The notes under the pieces: generated by a model
The model's input: only the letters and a program-made list of their open reading frames with translations
The model's database searches: none
What the model was told of the DNA's origin: nothing
Position numbers and translations under genes: made by a program
Part shown: one piece after another, positions 1 to 10,655 of the stretch
How the letters are laid out: each line of letters starts with the position of its first letter
Numbering within the stretch: the first letter of the stretch is position 1
Assembly (NCBI GenBank): GCA_000751835.1
Contig: CCMQ01000009.1
Span: 1 to 64,000, forward strand
Reading direction: 5' to 3'
From: Necropsobacter rosorum
GTDB taxonomy: Bacteria > Pseudomonadota > Gammaproteobacteria > Enterobacterales > Pasteurellaceae
DNA length: 64,000 bases

Positions 1-603
1 GAAATCGACCGGGCATCCGGTTTAGTGGCGATAAAGCCGTCGGGGGTGGATTATGAGAGCATGCGTGCAGAAGATATCGTGATTGTGGATTTACAGGGCA
101 ATAAAGTGTGGGGAGAGAAAAAACCGTCGTCGGATACGGCCACCCATTTAGCCCTTTATCGCCAGTTTAACGATATCGGCGGTATCGTGCATACCCATTC
201 GCGCCATGCCACCATCTGGGCGCAGGCGGGCGAGCCGTTGATTGCGGCGGGCACCACGCATGCGGATTATTTTTACGGTGAGATTCCCTGCACGCGCCAA
301 ATGACGGAGGAAGAAATTCAACGCGACTATGAGCTGGAAACCGGCAATGTGATTATCGAAACCTTCCGTCAACGCGGTATCAAGCCGAAAGAGGTGCCGG
401 CGGTGCTGGTGCATTCGCACGGCCCGTTCGTGTGGGGCAAAGACGGCGATAACGCGGTACACAATGCCGTGGTGCTGGAAGAAATCGCCTACATGAACCT
501 GTTTACCCGCCAACTGCGCCCGAACCTGCCGCCGATGCAACAGGCGCTGCTGGATAAGCATTACCTGCGCAAACACGGCAAACAGGCTTATTACGGGCAG
601 TAA
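1..603 (+). CDS. araD: L-ribulose-5-phosphate 4-epimerase, 5'-truncated by window edge
   Basis: Epimerises L-ribulose 5-phosphate to D-xylulose 5-phosphate in the cytoplasm, feeding pentoses into the pentose phosphate pathway. The frame is open from base 1, so the gene starts before the window; the GTG at 25 is internal. Seen: IKPSGVDY near the visible N-terminus, the class II aldolase/epimerase zinc site [14 protein letters not shown], a second His motif HSHGPF, and a C-terminus ending KHYLRKHG...AYYGQ as in the AraD/SgbE group. About 200 of roughly 231 residues are visible. The C-terminal tail is closer to AraD/SgbE than to UlaF, but these paralogues are hard to separate without the upstream operon. 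Confidence 0.9.
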   Translation, partial: EIDRASGLVAIKPSGVDYESMRAEDIVIVDLQGNKVWGEKKPSSDTATHLALYRQFNDIGGIVHTHSRHATIWAQAGEPLIAAGTTHADYFYGEIPCTRQMTEEEIQRDYELETGNVIIETFRQRGIKPKEVPAVLVHSHGPFVWGKDGDNAVHNAVVLEEIAYMNLFTRQLRPNLPPMQQALLDKHYLRKHGKQAYYGQ

Positions 604-617
604 TAAATCCGCGCCAT

Positions 618-646
618 AAAAAAACCTGCCGTCAGGCAGGTTTTTT
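618..646. terminator. Bidirectional terminator between araD and rpoH
   Basis: A symmetric hairpin with A-run on the left and T-run on the right (AAAAAACCTGCC, loop GTCA, GGCAGGTTTTTT). It can end transcription from both convergent genes. Confidence 0.9.
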
Positions 647-657
647 AGCTAAACCGA

Positions 658-1506
658 TTAAAAATTCACCGCACTTTTCAGTTTTTTCAGCGCATTGCTT
701 TCCAGCTGGCGAACCCGCTCGGCAGAGATATTGTATTTAGCGGCAAGATCCTGCAAGGTGGCTTTGTTGTCGTCCAGCCAGCGCGCTTTGATAATATCCT
801 GACTGCGTTCATCCAGGCTTTCCAGCGCTGCCGACACCTGATCCGCCGCCTGAGTTTCATAGTTTTCGTTTTCGAGTTCCGCCGCAAAATCGGAATTTTT
901 ATCTTCCAGATATAACGCCGGCGCGTAAGTGTCTTCGCTGCTGTCGTCATTCGGCAGGTCAAAACCGACGTCGGCACCGGTCATACGGCTTTCCATTTCG
1001 ACCACATCTTCTTTTGACACGCCCAATTCGTTGGCGACCATGTCCACTTCGTTCTCATTGAACCAACCTAGGCGCTGTTTGGTTTTACGCAGATTGAAGA
1101 ACAGTTTGCGCTGCGCTTTGGTGGTGGCGACTTTCACAATACGCCAGTTGCGCAAGACATATTCGTGAATTTCCGCTTTGATCCAATGTACGGCAAAGGA
1201 CACCAGCCGCACGCCCACTTCCGGATTAAACCGTTTCACTGCTTTCATTAAGCCGATATTGCCTTCCTGAATTAAATCCGCCTGCGGTAAGCCGTAGCCG
1301 GAATAGCCACGCGCAACGTGGATGACAAAGCGAAGATGCGACAGAATCAGTTTTTTGGCTGCCTCAAGATCTTCTTTGTAGTACAAACGTTCCGCCAATT
1401 CCTTTTCTTCCTCCGCGCTGAGCATCGGGTATTCATTGGCGGCGCGGATATAACCTTCCAAGCTGCCCTGAGGAACCAACATCATGGTTTGTGTTTCTTT
1501 GTTCAT
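658..1506 (-). CDS. rpoH: RNA polymerase heat-shock sigma factor sigma-32
   Basis: Directs RNA polymerase to heat-shock promoters. The protein is 282 aa, close to the E. coli length of 284. Seen: sigma region 2 with [17 protein letters not shown] and [13 protein letters not shown], the RpoH box QRKLFFNLR just after it (the signature separating RpoH from other group 3 sigmas), and C-terminal region 4 with LDERSQDII and the helix-turn-helix [17 protein letters not shown]. Transcribed leftward and alone; it converges on araD. Translation of RpoH is thermally controlled in enterobacteria; I did not resolve an equivalent mRNA fold here. Confidence 0.97.
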   Translation of the reverse strand: MNKETQTMMLVPQGSLEGYIRAANEYPMLSAEEEKELAERLYYKEDLEAAKKLILSHLRFVIHVARGYSGYGLPQADLIQEGNIGLMKAVKRFNPEVGVRLVSFAVHWIKAEIHEYVLRNWRIVKVATTKAQRKLFFNLRKTKQRLGWFNENEVDMVANELGVSKEDVVEMESRMTGADVGFDLPNDDSSEDTYAPALYLEDKNSDFAAELENENYETQAADQVSAALESLDERSQDIIKARWLDDNKATLQDLAAKYNISAERVRQLESNALKKLKSAVNF

Positions 1507-1648
1507 TTTATTCCTTCTTTACTTACGACCCCTGATGGGGTGTAGTTATAACATAACTGAAAATAAGATCAATTGATTTTGACAATTAATCTTCTCGATT
1601 TCTGTTGAAATTAGACCGCACTTCACGGCGAAAGTTCGTAACGGCCAA

Positions 1649-1996
1649 TTATTTATACTGTGCTTCCAATCGGTAACATAAATCCTGTGCGATGACGTTG
1701 AACAGAAAATCAATATTCGGATGCTTGCCCGGGTTTCGGCGCGCATCAAGGGTATGTTCGGCAAACAGTGCCAGACCTTGTTGCGCGCAAGTGCGGTCTA
1801 ATTTTGCGTTAAATTGCAGCGCCAGCGCATGATACACCCGCAACGAACCGAATTTGCCGGGCGCGGCGGGAATATGATGGATGATACGCTCGCCGTCGAT
1901 AATATTTAAGCCGCGCAACGATTCGATGGACGGCAGGCGCGCTAAAATGCTGTTGAAATCCGTCTCGGTTGTGGTGTTACATAATTGTTTTTTCAC
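1649..1996 (-). CDS. DUF2322 family protein
   Basis: About 115 aa, matching the DUF2322 family in [17 protein letters not shown], an [16 protein letters not shown]-type segment and a C-terminal PNIDFLF motif. The function of the family is unknown. The frame is open further upstream into murB, but the best start is GTG at 1994-1996, preceded by a GAGG ribosome site, so the gene begins inside the last codons of murB (20-bp overlap). This implies translational coupling to murB. No signal peptide or membrane segment is visible. Confidence 0.75.
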   Translation of the reverse strand: MKKQLCNTTTETDFNSILARLPSIESLRGLNIIDGERIIHHIPAAPGKFGSLRVYHALALQFNAKLDRTCAQQGLALFAEHTLDARRNPGKHPNIDFLFNVIAQDLCYRLEAQYK

Positions 1997-3002
1997 TGTC
2001 CACCTCGCCTGCGGCGCCGATAAAACGGACTTCCGGTTGTAGATAAACATTAAACTTAATGGCCACGCACTGACGGATGTGATGCGCCAGTTCGATCACA
2101 TCCGAGGCGCTGGCGTTATGCCGGTTAATCAATACCAGCGCTTGCTGCTGATGCACCGCCGCGCCACCGATTTGATAGCCTTTCAGACCGCACTGATCAA
2201 TCAGCCAGCCGGCGGCCAGTTTTACCGTGCCGTCCGCCTGTGGGAAATTTGGTATCGTCGGGTATTCCTGCTGTAATAGGTTGAAATCCGCCGCCGAGAC
2301 CACCGGATTTTTAAAAAAGCTGCCGGCGTTGCCGAATTGCTCCGGTGCGGGCAGTTTGCTGTTGCGCACCGCGCACACTTCGGCAAAAATCTGTTGCGGG
2401 CTGACCTTATCGGCATCAAAATTTGCCAGACTGCCGTATTTTAAAACCGGGCGCCAGTGTTTGCGTAATTTCAGGCCTACCGCGGTAATGAGATAGCCGT
2501 CACGGTATTGGTGTTTGAATACGCTTTCGCGATAGCCGAAACCGCATTGGGCGTTATTCAGGCGGAATTGTTCGCCATTATTAAGATCCAGCATCTCCAC
2601 ATAATCGCAGAAGTCTTTAAATTCGACGCCGTATGCGCCGATATTCTGAATCGGCGCCGAACCGGCACAGCCGGGAATTAACGCCATGTTTTCCAGCCCG
2701 CCGATATGGTGATCCAGCGTCCAGCACACTAATTCATGCCAGTTTTCACCGCCGGCCACATGTAAATAATGAAAATCGTCGTCCTGCCGGTGTTCGATGC
2801 CTTTCAGTCGGTTAAGCAGCACGGTGCCGTTAAAATCCTCAATGAACAATACGTTGCTGCCCTGACCTAAAAATAATACCGGAATATCGGCTTGCCGACA
2901 TTGTTGCCATATCGGCATCAACTGTTCAAGTGCGGTGATTTTTTCAACTTTTTTTGCCTTTGCCGCAATACCGAAAGTATGCAGGGGCGCTAAATTTTCC
3001 AT
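1977..3002 (-). CDS. murB: UDP-N-acetylenolpyruvoylglucosamine reductase
   Basis: FAD enzyme reducing UDP-GlcNAc-enolpyruvate to UDP-MurNAc with NADPH, the second committed step of peptidoglycan precursor synthesis, in the cytoplasm. At 341 aa it is a type I MurB like the E. coli enzyme. Seen: N-terminal LHTFGI, the FAD-binding [26 protein letters not shown], the catalytic-serine region [10 protein letters not shown] and the C-terminal LQPEVRFIG carrying the catalytic Glu. It starts 3 bp after the narQ stop on the same strand and overlaps the DUF2322 gene downstream, so narQ-murB-DUF2322 may share a transcript. Confidence 0.97.
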   Translation of the reverse strand: MENLAPLHTFGIAAKAKKVEKITALEQLMPIWQQCRQADIPVLFLGQGSNVLFIEDFNGTVLLNRLKGIEHRQDDDFHYLHVAGGENWHELVCWTLDHHIGGLENMALIPGCAGSAPIQNIGAYGVEFKDFCDYVEMLDLNNGEQFRLNNAQCGFGYRESVFKHQYRDGYLITAVGLKLRKHWRPVLKYGSLANFDADKVSPQQIFAEVCAVRNSKLPAPEQFGNAGSFFKNPVVSAADFNLLQQEYPTIPNFPQADGTVKLAAGWLIDQCGLKGYQIGGAAVHQQQALVLINRHNASASDVIELAHHIRQCVAIKFNVYLQPEVRFIGAAGEVDSEKTIM

Positions 3003-3005
3003 GGT

Positions 3006-4718
3006 TTATCCTTGTTTTTGTAGCGTATCGGGGAGGGTGATTTTGACTTCCGTGCCGCCGCCCGGGCGGTTACGGATGTTAAGCGAGGCGTTAAGCTGTA
3101 AGCTGCGCTCCTGCATGATATTTAATCCGTAATGTCCCATCGGTTCTTCCAGCGTCGGTATGCCGATGCCGTCGTCCCGCACCAGCAGTTCGTACCCGCC
3201 CTGTGCGCCGGCGCGCGCGATAACGTCGATTTTCGTGCCCTGCGAATGTTTTATCGCGTTCAGCGCCGCTTCACGCACAATCTGTAAAACATGCACCAGC
3301 TGCTGAGCATTAAAGGTTTGTGCCGGCAGCGAGCAATGTACGCTTAACCGCATGGTCGTCTGATTACGCAGCGAATCGATCACCTGTTCCAGCGCCAATT
3401 GTAAATCGGCCTCCTGAATCGTCAAGCGGAATGTGGCGAGCAATTCGCGCAGCTGAATGTATCCGTCGTTTAACGCCCGCTCGAAATCTTTGATAATGGC
3501 GAGGCTTTTTGCGTCGGCATCGGCGCCTTTCTGCTTTAAATTGTGTTTCAGCAAGGTTAGCTGAATCTGTAAATAAGACAGCACTTGCGCCAGCGAATCA
3601 TGCAGTTCGCGCGCGATAATGGAACGTTCTTCCATCAGTAAAAATTGCTGTTGCTGACGCTGCATTTGATGAAAATACAGCGAGCGGCTTAACATTTGCG
3701 CCACATTGCGCAGCGAACGTAAATCCGGGCAGGGCAGCCCCGCCTGCCAGTAAAATACGCCGAATTTATCCCCTTCAATATCAAGCGCCGTTTCCTGACA
3801 AGGCTGATTGGTTTTTTCGCCCAGACTGATATTCCAGTGTTCGGCGCCGTACACCAGCAGCTCGATGTAGCGCAGATGTTCGTTGCGCATGATTTGCTTT
3901 AAGACCTGGCGCAAAATGTCGGGATTAATCGTATTGGTGGTGACCAGCTGGGAACATTGATACAGCATCGTCAGCGAACGGTTCACCTGACTGAGTTTCT
4001 GGGTTTTTTCGTTGACTTTATCCTCAAGGCGGGCGTACAGCTTTTGTAAATCGCTTGCCATTTGGGTGAATACCGCCGCCAGACGACCGATTTCATCGTT
4101 TTTATGAATATCCAGCGGGGTATGGTTAAACTGCCCGATTTGCACCTGCGAGCTGGCAAGCGCCAGTTTTTCCAGCGGATTGACGACCCGTTTTTTGGTA
4201 AACCAGATCACATAAGACACCATGCCGACAATCAACAGCATGGCGGATAGAATACAGAGTTCCGCGATAAGCAGTTTCTTTTCGGCAAAATGCTGCAACG
4301 TGGCGACAAACTGATCCACCTGATCCACATAATTTTCCACTTCCTGCCGGTAAGCCTGATAATTTTGCTGACGGGCATAGTTTTCCATTTGTTCCCAGCG
4401 CTTAATCAGATTTTTATAGGCCAGTTTCACTTCGGGCGGCACAAAAAACTGGCGATTAATGGTGGTCAGGGCGGAAGAGTGCAGGCTCAGGCGATACAGT
4501 CGCAGATTATGTTCGACCTTGGTCGGCGCGTGTTCAATTTCATACAGCAGACGATAACTTTGCATACGCAGCGAACCGGATACGTTGATTAACTCCGCAT
4601 CGGATTTGTTGCTCAGCATAATCCCGAGGCTGAGGGCGCTGATGGCGGCGACGAAGATAATGATCAGCACCAGATAGTTGGCGATTTTGGTTGAGACGGA
4701 ATGTTTTTTATAGGGCAC
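3006..4718 (-). CDS. narQ: Nitrate/nitrite sensor histidine kinase NarQ
   Basis: Membrane sensor that phosphorylates NarP/NarL in response to nitrate or nitrite. 570 aa. Seen: TM1 about 13-35, a periplasmic four-helix sensor with the P-box around 45-60 (SGSLRMQSYRLLYE), TM2 about 150-173, HAMP about 174-230, a GAF-like linker, then the HisKA_3 phosphoacceptor H373 in ARELHDSLAQ, N-box REAALNAIKHS and G-box RDDGIGIP. It is transcribed divergently from napDAGHBC, the pathway it is expected to control. No response-regulator gene is adjacent, so the partner must lie elsewhere. NarX is a less likely alternative. Confidence 0.93.
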   Translation of the reverse strand: MPYKKHSVSTKIANYLVLIIIFVAAISALSLGIMLSNKSDAELINVSGSLRMQSYRLLYEIEHAPTKVEHNLRLYRLSLHSSALTTINRQFFVPPEVKLAYKNLIKRWEQMENYARQQNYQAYRQEVENYVDQVDQFVATLQHFAEKKLLIAELCILSAMLLIVGMVSYVIWFTKKRVVNPLEKLALASSQVQIGQFNHTPLDIHKNDEIGRLAAVFTQMASDLQKLYARLEDKVNEKTQKLSQVNRSLTMLYQCSQLVTTNTINPDILRQVLKQIMRNEHLRYIELLVYGAEHWNISLGEKTNQPCQETALDIEGDKFGVFYWQAGLPCPDLRSLRNVAQMLSRSLYFHQMQRQQQQFLLMEERSIIARELHDSLAQVLSYLQIQLTLLKHNLKQKGADADAKSLAIIKDFERALNDGYIQLRELLATFRLTIQEADLQLALEQVIDSLRNQTTMRLSVHCSLPAQTFNAQQLVHVLQIVREAALNAIKHSQGTKIDVIARAGAQGGYELLVRDDGIGIPTLEEPMGHYGLNIMQERSLQLNASLNIRNRPGGGTEVKITLPDTLQKQG

Positions 4719-4793
4719 GGCAGCATCCTGACAATAAACGGGGAACGAAGCTATTCTAGCAAAAAATTATCGAGCGTTTTATGCTTGTGAAAT

Positions 4794-4807
4794 TTGATCT
4801 ATAACAA
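4794..4807 (+). promoter_or_regulatory. Putative FNR box upstream of the nap operon
   Basis: TTGATctatAACAA matches the FNR consensus TTGATnnnnATCAA at 9 of 10 positions. Its centre at 4800.5 would place a class II start near 4842, and an AATACT at 4830-4835 sits where the -10 should be. It lies in the 242-bp gap between divergent narQ and napD, which holds no other gene. Confidence 0.6.
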
Positions 4808-4960
4808 CAAAGCCTTATTTTTTGTGCTAAATACTTAATTCGGGTGATTAAAAAACGCAATATGGTTCAGGACAATGATAAATCTGAAAAAAGATGACGC
4901 CGGACTGACATCCCTTTTAGCAAAGCGGTGATTAAGGCGCATAACTTACAGGAACGGAGA

Positions 4961-5251
4961 ATGTCGCAACAAAGCAATATTGCAATGAACGAGGCGGAAA
5001 GCTGGCATGTATGCGGGCTTGTGGTGCAATGTAACCCGCAAAAAATCGAACAGATTAAGACCGCACTTTTAGCGATTACCCATACGGAAATTCCGGCGTT
5101 AGATGCGGAAAAAGGCAAAATCGTGGCGGTGATGCAATCTCATGACCAGCGTATTTTGCTGGACAACATGGAAAATGCACGCAATATCGACGGGGTGATC
5201 ACGGTGTCGCTGGTTTATCACCAGCAGGATGAACACACCGCATCAGCATGA
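4961..5251 (+). CDS. napD: NapD, cytoplasmic chaperone for NapA maturation
   Basis: Small cytoplasmic protein that binds the NapA twin-arginine signal peptide and proofreads export. About 96 aa. Seen: WHVCGLVVQCNP near the start and the ferredoxin-like fold pattern ending in VSLVYHQQD. I chose ATG 4961, which has ACGGAG at good spacing; an upstream GTG at 4928 lacks such a site. It is the first gene of napDAGHBC. No napF lies upstream, unlike the napF-first operon of some relatives. Confidence 0.9.
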   Translation: MSQQSNIAMNEAESWHVCGLVVQCNPQKIEQIKTALLAITHTEIPALDAEKGKIVAVMQSHDQRILLDNMENARNIDGVITVSLVYHQQDEHTASA

Positions 5252-5326
5252 TTGCGCCATTTGTGCATGCCTGTCGGAACACAGATTACTCAAACAGATA
5301 CGAATAAACAATAGTGGGGGGACACT

Positions 5327-7804
5327 ATGGATTTAAGTCGTCGAGACTTTATGAAAGCCAATGCGGCAGTGGCTGCGGCAACAGTGGCCGGACTGATGAT
5401 TCCGGTGAAAAACGTGCAGGCGGCGGATACGGAGATTAAGTGGGACAAAGCGGTCTGCCGTTTCTGCGGTACCGGTTGCGGCGTGCTGGTCGGTACGCAA
5501 AACGGACGGGTAGTGGCATCGCAAGGCGATCCTGATGCCGAGGTCAACCGCGGCTTAAACTGTATTAAAGGGTATTTCCTGCCGAAAATCATGTACGGTA
5601 AAGACCGCTTAACTCAGCCGATGCTGCGCATGAAAGACGGTAAATACGATAAAAACGGCGATTTTACCCCGGTAAGCTGGGAAGTGGCGTTTACTACCAT
5701 GGCGGAAAAATTCAAAGACGCCATGAAAGCGCTGGGGCCGAACGGCGTGGGCATGTTCAGCTCCGGTCAGACGACGATTTTCGAAGGCTATGCCAAATCC
5801 AAACTATGGAAAGCCGGTTTCCGCTCCAATAATATCGATCCGAACGCCCGACACTGTATGGCGTCCGCCGCGGTGGCATTTATGCGCACGTTCGGTATGG
5901 ACGAACCGATGGGCTGTTATAACGATATCGAAGAAGCCGAAGCCTTCGTGTTGTGGGGTTCCAATATGGCGGAAATGCACCCGATTCTGTGGTCGCGTAT
6001 TTCCGATCGCCGTTTATCGAACCCGGATATTAAAGTGGCGGTGCTTTCTACCTTTGAACACCGCAGCTTCGAACTGGCGGATTATAGCCTGATTTTCAAA
6101 CCGCACACGGATTTAGTGATCTTAAATTACATCATCAATTATCTGATCCAAAACGACGCGGTAAACTGGGATTTCGTCAACAAACACACCAAATTTAAAC
6201 GCGGCGAAACCGATATCGGTTACGGCTTGCGTGATGATCATCCGTTACAGAAAGCGGCGAAACATCCGAACAGCGGCAAAATGTACGACAGTAATTTTGA
6301 CGAGCTGAAAGCGCTGGTGGCGGAATATACGCTGGATAAAGCGCATGAAATGTCGGGCGTGCCGAAAGATGTGCTGGAAAATCTGGCGAAACTGTATGCG
6401 GATCCGAAGAAAAAAGTGGTGTCGTTCTGGACCATGGGCTTCAATCAGCACACCCGCGGCGTGTGGGCGAACCATTTGATTTACAATATTCATTTGCTGA
6501 CCGGAAAAATTTCCATTCCGGGCTGCGGGCCGTTTTCCCTGACCGGTCAGCCGTCGGCCTGTGGTACGGCACGCGAAGTCGGTACCTTTATTCACCGTCT
6601 GCCGGCGGATCTGGTGGTAACTAATCCGGAACACCGCGCCAAAGCGGAAAAAATCTGGAAACTGCCGGCCGGCCTGATTTCCGATGTGCTCGGTTTTCAC
6701 GCGGTGGCGCAGAGCCGCGCGCTGAAAGACGGCAAAATGCGGGTGCTGTGGCAAATGTGTACCAACAATATGCAGGGCGGGCCGAATATTAATGAAGAAA
6801 CCTTCCCCGGCTGGCGCAATCCGGACAACTTTATTGTGGTGTCTGACCCTTATCCGACCGTTTCCGCACTGGCTGCCGATTTAATGCTGCCGACGGCGAT
6901 GTGGGTGGAAAAAGAGGGCGCTTACGGCAACGCGGAACGCCGCACTCAGTTCTGGCGTCAGCAGGTGAAAGCGCCGGGCGAGGCGAAATCCGATGTGTGG
7001 CAGCTGGTGGAATTTTCCAAATATTTCACCACCGATGAAGTCTGGCCGGCGGAAATTTTAGCCGCTAATCCGGAATATAAAGGCAAAACCTTATATGAAG
7101 TGCTGTACCGCAACGGACAGGTGGACAAATATTCCACCGACGAGCTGAAAGGCCGGCTGAACGACGAATCCTACCACTTCGGTTTTTATTTGCATAAAGG
7201 GCTGTTTGAAGAATATGCCAGCTTCGGGCGCGGACACGGGCACGATCTGGCGGCCTTCGACAGCTATCACAAAGCGCGCGGGCTGCGCTGGCCGGTGGTG
7301 GACGGCAAAGAAACCTTATGGCGTTATCGTGAAGGGTTCGACCCCTATGTCAAAGCCGGCGAAGAAGTGGCGTTTTACGGCTATCCGGATAAAAAAGCGA
7401 TTATTCTCGCCGTGCCGTATGAGCCGCCTGCGGAAGCGCCGGACGACGAATACGATTTATGGTTCTGTACCGGCCGTGTGCTGGAACACTGGCATACCGG
7501 CAGTATGACCCGCCGCGTGCCGGAATTACACCGTTCTTTCCCGAACAATCTGGTGTGGATGCACCCGAATGATGCGAAAAAACGCGGTCTGCGCCACGGT
7601 GATAAAATCAAAATTTCGTCCCGTCGCGGCGAGATGATTTCGTATCTGGATACCCGCGGACGCAATAAATGTCCGGAAGGGTTGGTGTTTACCACCTTCT
7701 TTGATGCCGCACAGCTGACGAATAAACTGACGTTGGATGCAACGGATCCGATTTCAAAGGAAACCGATTTCAAAAAATGTGCGGTGAAAGTGGAAAAAGC
7801 TTAA
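5327..7804 (+). CDS. napA: Periplasmic nitrate reductase catalytic subunit
   Basis: Molybdenum bis-MGD enzyme reducing nitrate to nitrite in the periplasm. 825 aa, the usual length. Seen: twin-arginine signal SRRDFMK at residues 4-10 with an AxA-type cleavage site near residue 33, the [4Fe-4S] cysteines C44, C47, C51 and C79, and the molybdenum-ligand cysteine C177 in ARHCMAS. A strong GGGGGG ribosome site precedes ATG 5327. It receives electrons from NapB and is exported by Tat after NapD binding. Confidence 0.98.
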   Translation: MDLSRRDFMKANAAVAAATVAGLMIPVKNVQAADTEIKWDKAVCRFCGTGCGVLVGTQNGRVVASQGDPDAEVNRGLNCIKGYFLPKIMYGKDRLTQPMLRMKDGKYDKNGDFTPVSWEVAFTTMAEKFKDAMKALGPNGVGMFSSGQTTIFEGYAKSKLWKAGFRSNNIDPNARHCMASAAVAFMRTFGMDEPMGCYNDIEEAEAFVLWGSNMAEMHPILWSRISDRRLSNPDIKVAVLSTFEHRSFELADYSLIFKPHTDLVILNYIINYLIQNDAVNWDFVNKHTKFKRGETDIGYGLRDDHPLQKAAKHPNSGKMYDSNFDELKALVAEYTLDKAHEMSGVPKDVLENLAKLYADPKKKVVSFWTMGFNQHTRGVWANHLIYNIHLLTGKISIPGCGPFSLTGQPSACGTAREVGTFIHRLPADLVVTNPEHRAKAEKIWKLPAGLISDVLGFHAVAQSRALKDGKMRVLWQMCTNNMQGGPNINEETFPGWRNPDNFIVVSDPYPTVSALAADLMLPTAMWVEKEGAYGNAERRTQFWRQQVKAPGEAKSDVWQLVEFSKYFTTDEVWPAEILAANPEYKGKTLYEVLYRNGQVDKYSTDELKGRLNDESYHFGFYLHKGLFEEYASFGRGHGHDLAAFDSYHKARGLRWPVVDGKETLWRYREGFDPYVKAGEEVAFYGYPDKKAIILAVPYEPPAEAPDDEYDLWFCTGRVLEHWHTGSMTRRVPELHRSFPNNLVWMHPNDAKKRGLRHGDKIKISSRRGEMISYLDTRGRNKCPEGLVFTTFFDAAQLTNKLTLDATDPISKETDFKKCAVKVEKA

Positions 7805-7811
7805 CAAAACG

Positions 7812-7831
7812 ACCGCACTTTTCAGTGCGGT
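7812..7831. repeat. Uptake-signal inverted pair forming a hairpin between napA and napG
   Basis: ACCGCAC, loop TTTTCA, GTGCGGT. No T-run follows, so it is more likely an mRNA-processing or stability hairpin inside the operon than a full terminator. Confidence 0.6.
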
Positions 7832-7837
7832 GGGGAA

Positions 7838-8593
7838 ATGATGAAAACACCGATGGTCACACCGGAACGCCGCAAATTCTTTAAACAGGCCGGCCGAACC
7901 GCCGCAGGTCTGGCGGGGATCGGCATCCTGCTCGGCTTGCAGCAGAAGCAAAGTCTCGCCCGTCAGGGCGTAGCGCTGCGTCCGCCTTTCGCCCTTGAAG
8001 ATGAGGCGAAATTCGCCGCGGCGTGTATTCGCTGCGGGCAGTGCGTGCAGGCCTGTCCTTATGACATGCTGCATCTGGCCTCGCTGTTAGCGCCGCTGGA
8101 AGCCGGCACGCCGTATTTTATCGCACGCGATAAACCCTGTGAGATGTGCGAAGATATTCCCTGCGCCAAAGCCTGCCCGAGCGGCGCGCTGGATTCGACG
8201 CAGGATGATATCAACGACGCGCGCATGGGGCTGGCGGTTTTGCTCGATCACGAAACTTGTCTGAACTGGCAGGGGCTGCGCTGCGATGTGTGTTATCGCG
8301 TATGTCCGCTGATTGATAAAGCCATCACGCTGGAGATGCACCGTAATGAACGCACCGGCAAACATGCCGTGTTTATTCCGACCGTGCATTCCGATGCCTG
8401 TACCGGCTGCGGCAAATGCGAAGAAAGCTGCGTGCTGGAGGAGGCGGCGATTAAAGTGCTGCCGATGACGCTGGCAAAAGGCATGCTGGGCGAACATTAC
8501 CGCTTGGGCTGGGAAGAAAAAGAGAAAGCCGGGCATTCGCTGGCACCGGATGACATCATTACATTACCGATACGCAGACCGGAGGGGTACTGA
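7838..8593 (+). CDS. napG: Ferredoxin-type protein NapG
   Basis: Periplasmic four-cluster iron-sulfur protein that, with NapH, passes quinol electrons toward NapC/NapB. 251 aa. Seen: twin-arginine motif ERRKFFKQ near residues 10-17 followed by a hydrophobic stretch, then CxxCxxC-type motifs [32 protein letters not shown] and [11 protein letters not shown]. Two ATGs (7838, 7841) are possible starts. Its TGA overlaps the napH ATG by one base, so the two are translationally coupled. Confidence 0.96.
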   Translation: MMKTPMVTPERRKFFKQAGRTAAGLAGIGILLGLQQKQSLARQGVALRPPFALEDEAKFAAACIRCGQCVQACPYDMLHLASLLAPLEAGTPYFIARDKPCEMCEDIPCAKACPSGALDSTQDDINDARMGLAVLLDHETCLNWQGLRCDVCYRVCPLIDKAITLEMHRNERTGKHAVFIPTVHSDACTGCGKCEESCVLEEAAIKVLPMTLAKGMLGEHYRLGWEEKEKAGHSLAPDDIITLPIRRPEGY

Positions 8594-9456
8594 TGGCCAA
8601 TTCACCGCAACACGCCGGCCGGGAGGCGCGGCAAAAACTCGGTTGGTGGCATGCGAACCGCTTCCTGTTCTGGCGCCGGCTCAGTCAGTTTGCCGTGCTG
8701 GCAATGTTTTTAAGCGGCCCGTGGCTGGGCGTGTGGATTCTCAAAGGGAATTACAGCGGCAGCCTGTTGCTTGAGGTTATCCCGATGAGCGATCCGCTGA
8801 TTACGGCGGAAAGTCTGGCGGCCGGCCATTGGCCGAATCTCACCACATTACTGGGTGCGCTGATTGTGATCGTGCTGTATGCCTTACTCGGCAGCCGGGT
8901 TTTTTGCGGCTGGGTTTGCCCGTTAAATGTGGTGACCGATGTTGCCGCCTGGTTACGGCGCAAGCTGGGATTTCGCCAGAGCCTGAAAATGCCGCGTGGG
9001 TTGCGTTATGGTCTGCTGTTGATTATCCTTGCCGGCAGTGCGTTCAGCGGCATGCTGTTATGGGAGTGGATCAACCCGGTGGCGGCATTCGGACGCGGGC
9101 TGATTTACGGTTTGGGCGCGACGCTGTGGCTGGTCGCCGTGGTGTTTTTGTTTGATTTATTGATTGCGGAGCACGGCTGGTGCGGGCATTTATGTCCGCT
9201 CGGTGCGGCTTACGGATTCATCGGCGCGAAGGGGATCGCGCGGGTTAAAGTCGTCGATCGCAGCCGGTGCGATAACTGTATGGACTGCTATAACGTGTGT
9301 CCGGAAGCACAGGTGCTGCGTTCACCGTTGCACGGTAAGAATAACGAAAGTCTGCTTGTGCTTTCAAAAGATTGTATCAGTTGCGGACGCTGCATTGATG
9401 TTTGCGCTGAAAACGTATTTACCTTTACTACCAGATTTAATCATTCGGGGGAATAA
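8593..9456 (+). CDS. napH: Quinol dehydrogenase membrane component NapH
   Basis: Inner-membrane partner of NapG that oxidises quinol. 287 aa. Seen: several membrane segments (about 30-50, 85-105, 135-155, 170-190), the two conserved cytoplasmic-loop motifs CGWVCP and CGHLCP, and two C-terminal [4Fe-4S] motifs CDNCMDCYNVCP and CISCGRCIDVC. Start overlaps the napG stop. Confidence 0.96.
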   Translation: MANSPQHAGREARQKLGWWHANRFLFWRRLSQFAVLAMFLSGPWLGVWILKGNYSGSLLLEVIPMSDPLITAESLAAGHWPNLTTLLGALIVIVLYALLGSRVFCGWVCPLNVVTDVAAWLRRKLGFRQSLKMPRGLRYGLLLIILAGSAFSGMLLWEWINPVAAFGRGLIYGLGATLWLVAVVFLFDLLIAEHGWCGHLCPLGAAYGFIGAKGIARVKVVDRSRCDNCMDCYNVCPEAQVLRSPLHGKNNESLLVLSKDCISCGRCIDVCAENVFTFTTRFNHSGE

Positions 9457-9457
9457 A

Positions 9458-9883
9458 ATGATTAAAAAAACGCTATTTATTTTGACCGCACTTTTCGCGG
9501 GAACGGCGGGCGCCGATAACGTGGATAATTATCTGCAGGGATCATCGGAATATGTTGCGCCGGCATTTCATAATGAACCGAAAGAAAGCGGCCTGTATGC
9601 CTTAAGTTATGTGAATCAACCGCCGATGATACCCCATGCGGTAAAAAACTATCAGATTACCAAAAACACCAATCAATGTCTGAATTGCCACAGTGTGGAA
9701 GCCTCGCGGGTAACCGGTGCGACCCGCATCAGCCCGACCCATTTTATGGATCGCGACGGCAATATCGTCGGTTCGTCCACCTCGCCGCGCCGTTATTTCT
9801 GTTTGCAGTGCCATACGTCGCAATCGGATGTGGAACCGATTGTACCGAATGAATTTAAACCGCTGAAAGGCTACGGTAAATAA
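9458..9883 (+). CDS. napB: Periplasmic diheme cytochrome c NapB
   Basis: Electron-transfer subunit of the NapAB complex. 141 aa from ATG 9458, one base after the napH stop, with GGGGGA just upstream; the frame is open further 5' inside napH but that part is not protein-like. Seen: Sec signal peptide (residues 1-19, IKKTLFILTALFAG) and two heme sites, CLNCH and CLQCH. Axial His residues are present around them. Confidence 0.96.
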   Translation: MIKKTLFILTALFAGTAGADNVDNYLQGSSEYVAPAFHNEPKESGLYALSYVNQPPMIPHAVKNYQITKNTNQCLNCHSVEASRVTGATRISPTHFMDRDGNIVGSSTSPRRYFCLQCHTSQSDVEPIVPNEFKPLKGYGK

Positions 9884-9894
9884 TCGGGGGAGCT

Positions 9895-10482
9895 ATGCTG
9901 AAATTAATCAAACGGTTCTGGCATTGGTTCCGCACGCCGAGCCGGATTGCGGTGGGCGTGCTCATCACCTTATCGTTTATCGCCGGGATTGTGTTCTGGG
10001 GCGGGTTCAACACCGCGCTGGAATATACCAATACGGAAGAGTTCTGTTCCAGCTGCCATATGAATGATGTGGTGCCGGAATATCGTCATTCGGTGCATTA
10101 TATGAACCGCAGCGGGGTGAAAGCCACTTGTTCGAATTGCCATTTGCCGCATGAATTCATTCCGAAATGGACGCGTAAAATCAAAGCGGCGGGCGAAGTG
10201 TATTCCTATATCATGGGACATGTGGATACCAAAGAAAAATTTGAAGCGCACCGGCTGGAAATGGCGCAGCGCGAATGGGCGAGAATGAAAGCCAATAATT
10301 CGCAGGAATGCCGCAACTGCCATAATTTCGATGCGATGGACTTCAGTCAGCAGAAAACCGTGGCGGAACGCATGCACTCACTGGCGATTCAGGAAGGAAA
10401 AACCTGTATTGACTGCCATAAAGGGATTGCGCACCAATTGCCGGATATGAGCGGCGTCAAATCGGGTTTTACCGATGACTAA
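9895..10482 (+). CDS. napC: Tetraheme c-type cytochrome NapC
   Basis: Membrane-anchored NapC/NirT family cytochrome that oxidises quinol and reduces NapB. 195 aa. Seen: one N-terminal membrane helix (about 20-40) and four CxxCH heme sites: CSSCH, CSNCH, CRNCH, CIDCH. Last gene of the nap operon, 11 bp after napB, followed by a terminator-like hairpin. Confidence 0.96.
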   Translation: MLKLIKRFWHWFRTPSRIAVGVLITLSFIAGIVFWGGFNTALEYTNTEEFCSSCHMNDVVPEYRHSVHYMNRSGVKATCSNCHLPHEFIPKWTRKIKAAGEVYSYIMGHVDTKEKFEAHRLEMAQREWARMKANNSQECRNCHNFDAMDFSQQKTVAERMHSLAIQEGKTCIDCHKGIAHQLPDMSGVKSGFTDD

Positions 10483-10518
10483 TCGCAACTGCGGTTTAAA
10501 ATAGTATCAATCAATGCA

Positions 10519-10547
10519 AAAGCCCTGTATAATAACGGGGCTTTAAT
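10519..10547 (+). terminator. Terminator of the nap operon
   Basis: AAAGCCC ... GGGCTTT stem with loop TGTATAATAACG, 36 bp after the napC stop, followed by a short T-rich stretch. Confidence 0.7.
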
Positions 10548-10655
10548 TTTCCTGTTGGCGTGCGGCTATCAAAAATGATTTTGCGCTTGGAAAAAGTGCG
10601 GTCGGTTTTAAGATTGTTTTTGCTAGTCGCAATTGGGAAAATAAAGCAGCAGCGC

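Noticed and set aside
4928-4960. GTG start for napD
   Set aside because: No ribosome site; ATG 4961 has one and matches the family length.
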